A DNA stretch of 64,000 bases from Halalkaliarchaeum sp. AArc-CO (GTDB lineage: Archaea; Halobacteriota; Halobacteria; Halobacteriales; Haloferacaceae): positions 2,852,001 through 2,916,000 of the forward strand of contig NZ_CP087723.1 in assembly GCF_024972735.1 (NCBI RefSeq), written 5' to 3'. Shown in pieces: positions 8,072 to 15,382 of the stretch. A model generated the notes under the pieces. The model did not search any database. It saw only the letters and a program-made list of their open reading frames with translations, and had not been told where the DNA came from. A program made the position numbers and the translations under genes. Every line of letters begins with the position of its first letter. Position 1 is the first letter of the stretch.

Positions 8072-8871
8072 GCCTGCTGTCTGTCGCCCGGAAGGACTTC
8101 GAGGACGCGATCCGGTCGCGGTGGCTGATCGGGCTCACGGTGCTTTTCGTCCTGTTGTTCACTGGGACGGCGTACCTCTTCCGTCCACCGGAGGGGGAAA
8201 CGCTGGAGGCGAACGTCATCCTGAGCCTGTTCGGGCAGCTGTTCGTGGGGACGCTGGTCCCCCTGATCGGGCTCGTCATCGGCTACAACGCGATCAGCGG
8301 GGAGCGCGAGAGCGGTTCCCTGAAGCTGCTGTTGGCGTTGCCCCACAGCCGGATCGACGTCGTCTTCGGCAAGGTCCTCGGCCGGGCGGCCGCACTCGGC
8401 GGGGCGATCCTGGTGGGGTTCGTGCTCCCGGCGATCGTGCTCGCGGTCGGTCCCCTGGAGTTCGATCCGCTGGCGTACGTGGGGTACACGCTGCTCGTCG
8501 TCGTCTTTGCGGCTGTGTTCGTCAGCATCGGCGTCGGGTTCTCGGCGGCGGCGTCAACACAGCGCCGGGCGCTGGCGGGCGCGATCGGGCTGTACTTCCT
8601 GTTCGTTCCGCTGTGGAACGCCGCGACCGGGGGGTTCCTGCTGTTGTTCGCGCAGTTCCCCGACTGGTTCCCGCTCGAGCGGGCACAGGAAGTCGCAGAA
8701 CTGGCGAACCCAAGTACAGCGTTCCAGCTGGTCACCGACGGCTTCCTCGCCGGCCAGCTGTTCGCCGGCGAGACCGCGGGCCTCCAGGTGTCGGCGGCCG
8801 CGATGCTGGTCGTGTGGCTGCTCGCGCCGCCGCTTCTGGGGAGCCTGAAGTTCCAGCGCGAGGACCTGTGA
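8068..8871 (+). CDS. ABC-2 type exporter permease
   Basis: 267 residues with six hydrophobic segments and the ABC-2 layout: a short cytoplasmic N-terminus (Ser-Val-Ala-Arg-Lys-Asp-Phe-Glu-Asp, typical of NosY/NatB-like permeases), a first helix, then a Gly-Glu-Arg-Glu-Ser-Gly-Ser-Leu-Lys coupling helix before the second half. It starts with GTG inside the stop of the ATPase gene, so the two are coupled. Together they form a small two-gene exporter such as those for drugs, ions or lipids. Confidence 0.88.
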   Translation: MSLLSVARKDFEDAIRSRWLIGLTVLFVLLFTGTAYLFRPPEGETLEANVILSLFGQLFVGTLVPLIGLVIGYNAISGERESGSLKLLLALPHSRIDVVFGKVLGRAAALGGAILVGFVLPAIVLAVGPLEFDPLAYVGYTLLVVVFAAVFVSIGVGFSAAASTQRRALAGAIGLYFLFVPLWNAATGGFLLLFAQFPDWFPLERAQEVAELANPSTAFQLVTDGFLAGQLFAGETAGLQVSAAAMLVVWLLAPPLLGSLKFQREDL

Positions 8872-8926
8872 GCCGAAAGGCCTGTGAGCCGATACGCGTT
8901 TAGGAAGCGCGTGTGAATCGGTCGGT

Positions 8927-10324
8927 ATGAGCCTGGAGGCGGTGTTGTCGGCGGTCGAAGCGCGCGTGACGCCAGACGAGGCCGAGCGCGCCCGGTTCGA
9001 GGAGGTCGCCGGCGAACTTCGCGAGCGAACGCTGTCGGCGCTGTCCGACCTCGACGTCGAGGGCGACGTCGTCCTCGTCGGGTCGACCGCCCGGGGGACG
9101 TGGCTGTCGGGCGACCGCGACATCGACATGTTCGTGCGGTTGCCCCCCGAGATCGACCGCTCGGAGCTCGTCCAGTACGGGCTGACGATCGGTCACGAGG
9201 TGTTGCCAGACGGCCGCGAGGAGTACGCCGAACACCCGTACGTGAAGGGAATCTACGAGGGATTCGACGTTGATCTCGTCCCGTGTTACGACGTCGAGGA
9301 CGCCGAGCACATCCAGTCGGCCGTCGACCGGACGCCGTTTCACTCCACGTACCTGGAGGAGAACCTCGACGACGAACTGGCGCGGGACGTCCGACTCGCA
9401 AAGCGGTTCCTCAAGGGGATCGGCGCGTACGGCAGCGACCTCAGGACGCGCGGGTTTTCGGGCTATCTCACGGAACTGCTGGTCTGTGAGTACGACGGCT
9501 TCGTCCCCCTCGTCGAGGCCGCCGCCGAGTGGCATCCGCCGGTGGAACTGGATCCGGAGGAGCACGGCCGGGAGACGTTCACGGATCCGCTGATCGTGAT
9601 CGATCCGACGGACCCCGAACGGAACGTGGCGGCGGTCCTGTCGGCCGAAAACCTCGCACGGTTCCAGCATTACAGCCGGGCGCTGCTCGAGGATCCCCGC
9701 GAGGAGCTGTTCTTCCCGCCGGAACGCGAGCCACTCTCGGCGGCGGAGCTGCGAGCCCACGTCCGCGACCGTCGGACCACCCCCGTCGCCGTCGTCTTCG
9801 AGGCGCCCGACGTCGTCGACGACCAGCTGTGGCCCCAGCTCCGCCGGACATTGGGGGGCGTGATCGACGGGCTGGACGACCACGGCTTCGACGTCTTCCG
9901 GGCCGACACCTTCGTCGAAGACACTGGAGGGCCGGCGGACGAACAGGGGCAGGCAGTGCTGTTCCTCGAACTCGCGAGCCCGACGGTGCCGGCGGTGTCC
10001 CGTCACGTCGGCCCGCCGGTGAGCGTCCGAAGCCACGCCGAGGGGTTTTACGAGAAGTATGCGGGGCGGTCCGGGCGCGACGACGGGACCGACGACCGTC
10101 TGTACGGGCCGTTCCTGGTGGAGGATCGCTACATCGTCGAGCGCCCCCGGGAGTTCACCGACGCGAGCGAGTATCTCCGCAGCGAGGTGTTGCTGGAGGT
10201 CAGAACGGGGGCCCAGATCGAGGACGCACTCGAGGATCGGACGGTGCTGGTCGGGGACGAGGTCGACACACTTGTCGAGTCGTTCGGTCGCGACCTCGCT
10301 GCGTACTTCGATCCACGTCCCTGA
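8927..10324 (+). CDS. cca: CCA-adding enzyme (archaeal class I tRNA nucleotidyltransferase)
   Basis: 465 residues. The catalytic nucleotidyltransferase motif Gly-Ser-Thr-Ala-Arg-Gly-Thr-Trp-Leu-Ser-Gly-Asp-Arg-Asp-Ile-Asp (about residues 48-63) supplies the metal-binding Asp pair, with the third Asp in Phe-Asp-Val-Asp-Leu-Val-Pro. Length and order match the archaeal class I enzyme, which adds or repairs the 3' CCA of tRNAs. Two tRNA genes lie just downstream, and neither encodes its CCA, so the enzyme is needed for both. Confidence 0.95.
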   Translation: MSLEAVLSAVEARVTPDEAERARFEEVAGELRERTLSALSDLDVEGDVVLVGSTARGTWLSGDRDIDMFVRLPPEIDRSELVQYGLTIGHEVLPDGREEYAEHPYVKGIYEGFDVDLVPCYDVEDAEHIQSAVDRTPFHSTYLEENLDDELARDVRLAKRFLKGIGAYGSDLRTRGFSGYLTELLVCEYDGFVPLVEAAAEWHPPVELDPEEHGRETFTDPLIVIDPTDPERNVAAVLSAENLARFQHYSRALLEDPREELFFPPEREPLSAAELRAHVRDRRTTPVAVVFEAPDVVDDQLWPQLRRTLGGVIDGLDDHGFDVFRADTFVEDTGGPADEQGQAVLFLELASPTVPAVSRHVGPPVSVRSHAEGFYEKYAGRSGRDDGTDDRLYGPFLVEDRYIVERPREFTDASEYLRSEVLLEVRTGAQIEDALEDRTVLVGDEVDTLVESFGRDLAAYFDPRP

Positions 10325-10410
10325 GGTAACGGCTTGCAACGACTCGAACCTCGCCCGGGCAGACGGAAACGAAAGCCCTATCAAAACAACTGGTCTACCA
10401 ACTGGTGCAA

Positions 10411-10483
10411 GCCGGAGTAGCTCAGATGGTAGAGCGCCTCGCTGTTAACGAGGCGGTCCCAGGTTCGAGTCCTGGCTCCGGCG
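10411..10483 (+). tRNA. tRNA-Asn (GTT)
   Basis: Full cloverleaf of 73 bases. The acceptor GCCGGAG pairs with CTCCGGC, the D-arm is GCTC/GAGC, the anticodon stem CCTCG/CGAGG carries loop CTGTTAA (anticodon GTT, Asn), and the T-arm is CCAGG-TTCGAGT-CCTGG. The discriminator is G and CCA is not encoded. No intron is visible. Confidence 0.95.
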
Positions 10484-10492
10484 CTTCTCCCC

Positions 10493-10514
10493 CGCGGCTA
10501 CGCCCCGAGCCGCG
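10493..10514 (+). terminator. Hairpin downstream of tRNA-Asn
   Basis: CGCGGCT and AGCCGCG form a 7-bp GC-rich stem about ten bases after the tRNA. It may take part in 3'-end formation or termination. No long T-tract follows. Confidence 0.3.
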
Positions 10515-10587
10515 TGGCCGCCGTTCGGTTTCGAGGGTCGGACTGGTCCGGCACACTCAAGGGGAGCGACGGGAAACTACGGATCGA

Positions 10588-10662
10588 GGGCCCTTAGCTT
10601 AGTCTGGACAGAGCACCCGGCTCATAACCGGGCGGTCGCTGGTTCAAATCCGGCAGGGCCCA
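10588..10662 (+). tRNA. tRNA with CAT anticodon, probably tRNA-Ile2 (else elongator Met)
   Basis: 75-base cloverleaf with acceptor GGGCCCT/AGGGCCC, anticodon stem CCCGG/CCGGG with loop CTCATAA, and T-arm GCTGG/CCGGC, which includes a G-U pair; discriminator A. It lacks the three G-C pairs next to the anticodon loop that mark initiator tRNA. The GGGCCC acceptor is what I remember for archaeal tRNA-Ile2, whose C34 is modified to agmatidine to read AUA; archaeal elongator tRNA-Met usually starts GCC. The assignment is from memory, not a search. Confidence 0.85.
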
Positions 10663-10836
10663 TGTTTTCACCAGCCGATTCTTGGCTGAAGTAGAAACAC
10701 AGCGTAAAGGCATCGAAGCACGTATTTTCGACGGATTAGAGGGTCCGGGGAACCCCCCTCTCAGGCAGTATGTCAACTGGTCACTGGTTGGATCCCTCTA
10801 CCGTCGGGCGGTTTTTATTCCTGAAGGTGGTGCGCC

Positions 10837-11076
10837 ATGACGCCGCTCGTCACGGGGGAAACCGGAAGACGGCGGTGTCTCGAGTGTGGCGCCCACGTGC
10901 CCACGGACTTCCGGCGGGTGTACGGCGACGAACGCGACCGCGCCCATCGTTGCCCACAGTGTGACACCTGGGTTCGGCTCTTCGAGGGAAGTGCCGCCGG
11001 CAAGTCGGTGTCGACGCCAGACGCTCGAGAGGCGCCAGGTCGTCACGGTCCGAGCGAAGCGAGGTGGTTCGAATGA
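10837..11076 (+). CDS. Small haloarchaeal zinc-ribbon protein
   Basis: 79 residues with one zinc-ribbon: Cys-x2-Cys near residue 14, then Val-Tyr-Gly-Asp-Glu and a second His-Arg-Cys-x2-Cys near 39, followed by a Ser-Ala-Ala-Gly segment. I have seen this arrangement in small haloarchaeal proteins (DUF7563-like) that are often found in integrated elements and plasmids. A GGTGG ribosome site precedes the ATG. It is the first of three genes linked by ATGA and GTGA overlaps next to two tRNA genes. It may be nucleic-acid binding; function unknown. Confidence 0.7.
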   Translation: MTPLVTGETGRRRCLECGAHVPTDFRRVYGDERDRAHRCPQCDTWVRLFEGSAAGKSVSTPDAREAPGRHGPSEARWFE

Positions 11077-11327
11077 GGTTCGTTCGGGCCTCCGAGCTGT
11101 ACGACCCCCGGACAGGCGAGCGGATCGCTCACCCCGATGCTGGCGCGAGCGACGAGGAAGTGAGTGAGGCGATCGACGAGATCGTGACCGATGGGGGTCG
11201 GCCGGTGATCCGGACGGAACGCACCTGTCGGTTCTGTCGACGATCGCTTCGTAACGAGCCATATCGGTGTTGGTACTTCGGTGTCTGCCGGATCTGTTCC
11301 CGGCGCTTCGGGGAGGGATCGCGGTGA
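11073..11327 (+). CDS. Small zinc-finger hypothetical protein
   Basis: 84 residues starting at the ATG that overlaps the preceding stop (ATGA); an in-frame GTG at 11064 is less likely. The N-terminal half is acidic and helical. The C-terminal half has Cys-Arg-Phe-Cys-Arg-Arg ... Cys-Trp-Tyr ... Cys-Arg-Ile-Cys-Ser-Arg-Arg, a treble-clef or zinc-ribbon pattern. I do not recognise the family. The coupling implies co-expression with both neighbours. Confidence 0.65.
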   Translation: MRFVRASELYDPRTGERIAHPDAGASDEEVSEAIDEIVTDGGRPVIRTERTCRFCRRSLRNEPYRCWYFGVCRICSRRFGEGSR

Positions 11328-11574
11328 AAGCCGTCGAGACCGCCCCTCACGAGTACCAGGCGAACTATCTGTATCCCGATGGGCTTGGGCCGTGGTTCGC
11401 GGCGGCGAAGCGTCCGGCGACGGTGAGTCCGACGGTGAGGATTCCGACGGCGACGACACGCCGACGCCGGCGGCAACACCGGACGGGGGCGAGTCCGGGA
11501 GTTCGGGGACCGGATCGATCTTGCAGTGGTTCCGGTCCCGGATCGACGCGCTTCTTCACCGCGTGCCGCCCTGA
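11324..11574 (+). pseudogene. Small acidic protein gene with an apparent one-base deletion
   Basis: A GTG at 11324 overlaps the previous stop (GTGA). It reads a convincing start ending Tyr-Leu-Tyr-Pro-Asp-Gly-Leu-Gly-Pro-Trp-Phe, but then turns into Arg/Thr/Pro-rich nonsense. In the next frame from about 11400 the sequence is typically haloarchaeal: Gly-Gly-Glu-Ala followed by Asp/Glu/Ser repeats and a helical C-terminus ending Leu-Leu-His-Arg-Val-Pro-Pro at 11574. Adding one base near 11400 (for example TTC-GAC-GGC in place of TTC-GCG-GCG) joins the halves into an 83-residue acidic protein. It is either a recent inactivating deletion or a sequencing error. Confidence 0.55.
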
Positions 11575-11792
11575 CACCGCAGCTGCGATCTATCCTCTCG
11601 GTGTGCGGACGGGCTCCCCCTCCAGAACGACCAGGTTTGCAGAGACTGGGTCGGTACCCCGGTCACGACGATCCGCACACTCGGATAGCGTCCAGTCGCG
11701 TTTGTCCCACTACGAGGCTCTCCGGGTTCTCTTCGTGGAAAGCCGCTCATCCGTGGGTATTTACTTCTCTGTTCCGTTCACCGTAGCAGAGT

Positions 11793-12326
11793 ATGTGGCC
11801 CTGGGGACACGTTGCAGTTGCCTATCTCTGTTATTCGATCGCCGTGCGAATACGAGCGAACGAACTCCCCGATCACGGTCCTGTCCTGATGGTGGTGGTT
11901 GGGAGTCTCTTTCCGGACATCGTCGATAAGCCACTCGCATGGTACCTCGGCGTGCTCCCGACGGGACGGACCCTCGCCCATTCGCTTCTGGTATTGATCC
12001 CGCTTTCATATCTCGGCTACCGGGTCGCGAATCGGTTTGAACGCCCCGAATACGGTATCGCGTTTGCGATCGGTGCACTTTCCCATTCGATCGTCGATGC
12101 GCTTCCAGTTCTGTGGGATGCGGAGGCGGAGGCGAACTTTCTCCTCTGGCCGCTACTGGCCGTCGAACCATACGAGGAGGGGGCTCCGTCTGTCCTGCGT
12201 CTTCTGTTGGATTCGCTTTCGAGCCCGTACTTTCTCTCCGAGTTCGTTCTCCTCGGGATCGCCGCCGTCCTCTGGCGGCGTGACGGGTATCCGGGTGCAG
12301 AGCCAGTGAGAGCCTTCCTCCGGTAA
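11793..12326 (+). CDS. DUF457/YdjM-type membrane-bound putative metal-dependent hydrolase
   Basis: 177 residues with about four hydrophobic segments. Motifs of the family are Trp-Gly-His at the N-terminus, Leu-Phe-Pro-Asp-Ile-Val-Asp-Lys (about residues 45-52), Gly-Arg-Thr-Leu-Ala-His-Ser, and Gly-Ala-Leu-Ser-His-Ser-Ile-Val-Asp. The His and Asp residues could bind a metal at the membrane face. In vivo roles are poorly known. It ends one base before the stop of the convergent cysteine desulfurase gene. Confidence 0.8.
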   Translation: MWPWGHVAVAYLCYSIAVRIRANELPDHGPVLMVVVGSLFPDIVDKPLAWYLGVLPTGRTLAHSLLVLIPLSYLGYRVANRFERPEYGIAFAIGALSHSIVDALPVLWDAEAEANFLLWPLLAVEPYEEGAPSVLRLLLDSLSSPYFLSEFVLLGIAAVLWRRDGYPGAEPVRAFLR

Positions 12327-12327
12327 C

Positions 12328-13461
12328 TCACCCCCGAGCGACCTCGAGAGCGTCCTCGAGCGCGGCAACTGCCTGATCGACGTCGTCGGCCGTGGTATGC
12401 CGCCCCATCGAGAACCGGACGGCGCCCAGTGCGGTCTGGGCGTCGATGCCCATCTCGGTGAGCACCCTCGACGGGGAGGCCGTTCCGGTATGGCACGCCG
12501 AGCCGCTGGAGACGGCGATCCCCCGGTCGGCCAGCGCGTCGACGAGCTGGGCGCCCGTCGCCTCCTCGAAACAGAACAGTGCATATCCCGGCAGCCGCTG
12601 TTCGGGGTGGCCGACGAGCGTCCCTCCGCTCACCTCCCGGACCCGTCGCACGAAGTCGTCACGCAACCCGGACAACCTGTCGGCACGCTCCTCGAGATCT
12701 GCCCGGGCCCGCTCGGCGGCGACGCCCATCCCGACGAGACCGGGGACGTTTTCGGTTCCGCTGCGGAGACCACCCTCCTGGCCCCCGCCGTGGATCAGCG
12801 GTTCCAGTTCGGCCTCGAGGCCGTCGCGGACGTACAGCGCACCCACGCCCTTGGGGCCATAGAACCTGTGTGCGCTGAGGCTCGCCATGTCCAGGCCGAG
12901 CCGCTCGACGTCGACGGGGAGTTTCCCCGCACTCTGGACGGTGTCCGAGTGCACGAGGGCACCGTGCTCGTGAGCGACCGTCGCAATCTCCTGTAGCGGC
13001 TGCACGACGCCCGTCTCGTTGTTGGCGTGCATGATCGAGACGATCACCGTGTCCGAGCGGATCGCGTCTTCGACAGCGGCCGGATCGACTCGGCCGTCCT
13101 CACGTGGCGCAATACGCGTCACTTCGACGCCACGCCGTTCGAGCCAGCGACACGTCTCTTCGATCGCATCGTGTTCCATCGCCGAGGTGACCACGTGTCC
13201 GCGGTTCTCGCCGGCGGCGGTGTCCACGATCCCTTTCAGTGCCAGATTGTCGGCCTCGCTTCCGCCGCCGGTGAAGACGATCGACGCCGGCGGGGCTCCG
13301 ATGAGGGTTGCAACCCGTTCTCGTGCGGTTTCCAGTCCCTCGGCTGCGCGGTCGGCGTATCCTGCAGCAGGGTTGTGGTAGTGCGATTCCAGGTACGGTT
13401 CCATAGCGGCGACGACGTCTTCGTGTGGCAGGGTCGTCGCGGCGTGGTCGAGATAGATCAT
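12328..13461 (-). CDS. NifS/IscS-like cysteine desulfurase with Lys-to-Arg change at the PLP site
   Basis: 377 residues of a class V aminotransferase fold closely following NifS/IscS: Tyr-Leu-Asp-His-Ala-Ala-Thr-Thr start, His in Ala-Met-Glu-His-Asp-Ala, Asn-Asn-Glu-Thr-Gly at 147-151, Asp173 and Gln176 for PLP binding, and the persulfide Cys323 in Ser-Ser-Gly-Ser-Ala-Cys. The Schiff-base position, normally His-Lys before a Tyr-Gly-Pro-Lys-Gly motif, is His198-Arg199 here, with codon AGG (12865-12867). Without the lysine the usual cysteine-to-alanine chemistry should fail, so the protein may be inactive, repurposed or newly mutated. A DsrE-like gene lies 63 bases upstream on the same strand. 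Confidence 0.9.
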   Translation of the reverse strand: MIYLDHAATTLPHEDVVAAMEPYLESHYHNPAAGYADRAAEGLETARERVATLIGAPPASIVFTGGGSEADNLALKGIVDTAAGENRGHVVTSAMEHDAIEETCRWLERRGVEVTRIAPREDGRVDPAAVEDAIRSDTVIVSIMHANNETGVVQPLQEIATVAHEHGALVHSDTVQSAGKLPVDVERLGLDMASLSAHRFYGPKGVGALYVRDGLEAELEPLIHGGGQEGGLRSGTENVPGLVGMGVAAERARADLEERADRLSGLRDDFVRRVREVSGGTLVGHPEQRLPGYALFCFEEATGAQLVDALADRGIAVSSGSACHTGTASPSRVLTEMGIDAQTALGAVRFSMGRHTTADDVDQAVAALEDALEVARG

Positions 13462-13524
13462 GTGAGGGATCTCGTCGGTCGGTTGCCGAACACTGTGCGC
13501 CGAAGCGGCATTCCACTCTCCGTG

Positions 13525-13848
13525 CTATCCGATCGTGAGCACTTCATCGCCCTCTTCGACGATCCGGAGGAGTTCACCCATCGTCGACCGGGGCCGGAGG
13601 TCGTCCGGTTCGATGTCGCGGGAGTCGAGACACGTCCCACAGGCCTCCAGTTCCCCGCCGTTCCGGGTGTATTTCACCATCACTCCGTGCGGGTTGAACT
13701 TCTCGGTCTCGATGTCCGGCGCCTCTACCCCGTCACCCAGCAGGAAGGTCTCCACGTCGTGGCCGTTCTCGAGGGCAGTGTTCGCCAACCTGAAGGCGTT
13801 CCATACGCGTTCGGCGTCGTTCGTCTCGATGATGAGGTTTAATTGCAT
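13525..13848 (-). CDS. DsrE/DsrF-like sulfur-relay protein
   Basis: 107 residues of the DsrE fold: a beta-strand N-terminus (Leu-Asn-Leu-Ile-Ile-Glu-Thr), Ala-Phe-Arg-Leu-Ala-Asn-Thr-Ala helix, Val-Glu-Thr-Phe-Leu-Leu-Gly-Asp-Gly-Val, and a Cys-Gly-Thr-Cys-Leu-Asp-Ser-Arg motif near residue 70 where the family keeps its reactive Cys. Such proteins accept persulfide sulfur and hand it on. It is encoded just before the cysteine desulfurase-like gene and probably shares its transcript, which suggests a donor-acceptor pair. Confidence 0.82.
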   Translation of the reverse strand: MQLNLIIETNDAERVWNAFRLANTALENGHDVETFLLGDGVEAPDIETEKFNPHGVMVKYTRNGGELEACGTCLDSRDIEPDDLRPRSTMGELLRIVEEGDEVLTIG

Positions 13849-13996
13849 ACTTATTCGAAGAGGTGAGTATCTGGGCTTATAGTTCTTCCAGCGGTTCGTC
13901 GTCGGCCAGTTCTGGAAACGCTCTTCGTTCGGGTGTATCGCGACGACGACACCGACGAACTGTACGTTCGCTTCTCTTGCGGAATGCTGCTGGAGG

Positions 13997-15334
13997 CTAC
14001 AGCTTCTCGATCGCCTCGTCGATGACGTCGAACTTCACGAAGGCGATTACGTGATCCCCCGGTTCGATGACGGTCTCCCCCCGAGGAATCACCATCTCCC
14101 CGTCGCGGGTGATCGCGCCGATCACCACCCCGGCCGGGAGGTCGCCGACCGACTCCCGGATCGGCCGCCCAGCGAGCACGCTCTCCTCGTCGACTTCGAT
14201 CTCCAGCACTTCTGCCTTGTCCGTCTCGATGAACGCGATGTTCTCGGTGTTGCTGCTCTGGGTAAAACGGGTTATCTCCTCGGCGACGACGCTTCTGGGG
14301 CTAATCGCAACGTCGACCCCGATCCGCTCGAAGAGCCCGACGTACGATGACTGGTCGATCACGCTTATGGTTCGTTCGATGCCCAACTGGTCGGCCAGAA
14401 GCGACTCCAGCAGGTTCTTCTCGTCGCTGTCGAGTGCCGAAACCAGGATGTCGGCGTCGCCGACGTGTTCTCGCTCCAGGAACCCGGCGTCGGTCGCGTC
14501 CGAGTGCATCACCATCGTGTCGGGCAGCGCCTCTGCGAGCTTTCGTGCCCGGTCTTCGTCCTGTTCGACCAGCCGCGTCGACAGCCCCTGTTCGTTCAAC
14601 AGGCGGGCGACGTGATAGCCGATCTCGGACCCGCCCGCGATGACGACCTCGGTTGCCTCCTGGCGCATCTCCTCGGGGACGCTGTCGCGGGCGAACTCGT
14701 GGACGCTCTGGGAGCTCCCGATGACGACCACCCGGTCGCCGACCGCGATTTCAGTGTCCCCACGGGCGATCTCTACGTCCCCGTTCCGGAGCACGGCCGC
14801 GAACGTGAGCGAATCGTACTGGTCGGCCTCCTCGACGGTCCCGCCTGCGATCGGCGACTGCTTGCAGACGTCGAACTCGGCCATCTGTACCGTCCCATCT
14901 GCGAAGAAGTCGGCGTCCCGTGCGGTCGGAAGGGCAGCGACCCGCGCGATCGCCTCCGCCGCAAGCAGGTTCGTCGCGACCATGAAGTCGATTCCGAACG
15001 CTTCCTCGGTGCGTTTCCACGTCCGGAGGTACTTGCTGTCCTTGATCCTGGCGACAGTGAACGCCTCCGATATCGCCTTTGCCGTCGAGCACGCGACGAT
15101 GTTGGTCTCGTCGTCGTCGGTCGCCGCGAGAACCATGTCCGCCGAGCCGACGTCGGCGTCCTCCAGGGTCTCGACGTCGGTCCCGTCGCCGGCGACCGCC
15201 AGCACGTCCATCGAGTAGTTCAGTTCGTCCGCCCGATCCTCGCGCACGTCGATGACTATCACGTCGTGGGTGTCACACAGTCCCGCCGCGATCGATTCCC
15301 CGACTTCGCCGGCGCCGACGATGGCGACTTTCAT
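13997..15334 (-). CDS. trkA: Trk potassium uptake NAD-binding subunit TrkA
   Basis: 445 residues with two RCK units in tandem. Each has a Rossmann Gly-x-Gly-x2-Gly type loop (Val-Gly-Ala-Gly-Glu-Val-Gly at the N-terminus; Ala-Gly-Gly-Ser-Glu-Ile-Gly near residue 230) followed by an RCK_C domain. It binds NAD(H) or ATP and gates TrkH from the cytoplasmic side. I chose the ATG at 15334 over a GTG two codons upstream. A TrkH gene lies about 3.5 kb away on the other strand, and an RCK_C-containing regulator lies just upstream. Confidence 0.9.
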   Translation of the reverse strand: MKVAIVGAGEVGESIAAGLCDTHDVIVIDVREDRADELNYSMDVLAVAGDGTDVETLEDADVGSADMVLAATDDDETNIVACSTAKAISEAFTVARIKDSKYLRTWKRTEEAFGIDFMVATNLLAAEAIARVAALPTARDADFFADGTVQMAEFDVCKQSPIAGGTVEEADQYDSLTFAAVLRNGDVEIARGDTEIAVGDRVVVIGSSQSVHEFARDSVPEEMRQEATEVVIAGGSEIGYHVARLLNEQGLSTRLVEQDEDRARKLAEALPDTMVMHSDATDAGFLEREHVGDADILVSALDSDEKNLLESLLADQLGIERTISVIDQSSYVGLFERIGVDVAISPRSVVAEEITRFTQSSNTENIAFIETDKAEVLEIEVDEESVLAGRPIRESVGDLPAGVVIGAITRDGEMVIPRGETVIEPGDHVIAFVKFDVIDEAIEKL

Positions 15335-15382
15335 CGCCACTTCCCCGCAAATACGCCAGTTGTATTCGACCCGTTCATTTGA

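Noticed and set aside
8900-10384. 494-residue minus-strand frame opposite cca
   Set aside because: It is a shadow of the CCA-adding enzyme, whose catalytic motif is intact on the plus strand.
10594-10776. 60-residue minus-strand frame over the second tRNA
   Set aside because: This is the well-known spurious translation of a tRNA gene (Leu-Pro-Asp-Leu-Asn-Gln-Arg-Pro type).
10588-11792. Integrated provirus at the tRNA pair
   Set aside because: No integrase, no second att copy and no phage genes are present; only three small genes, so at most a remnant.
13849-13996. Small frames between DsrE and trkA genes
   Set aside because: They have no acidic bias or family pattern and are too short to support.
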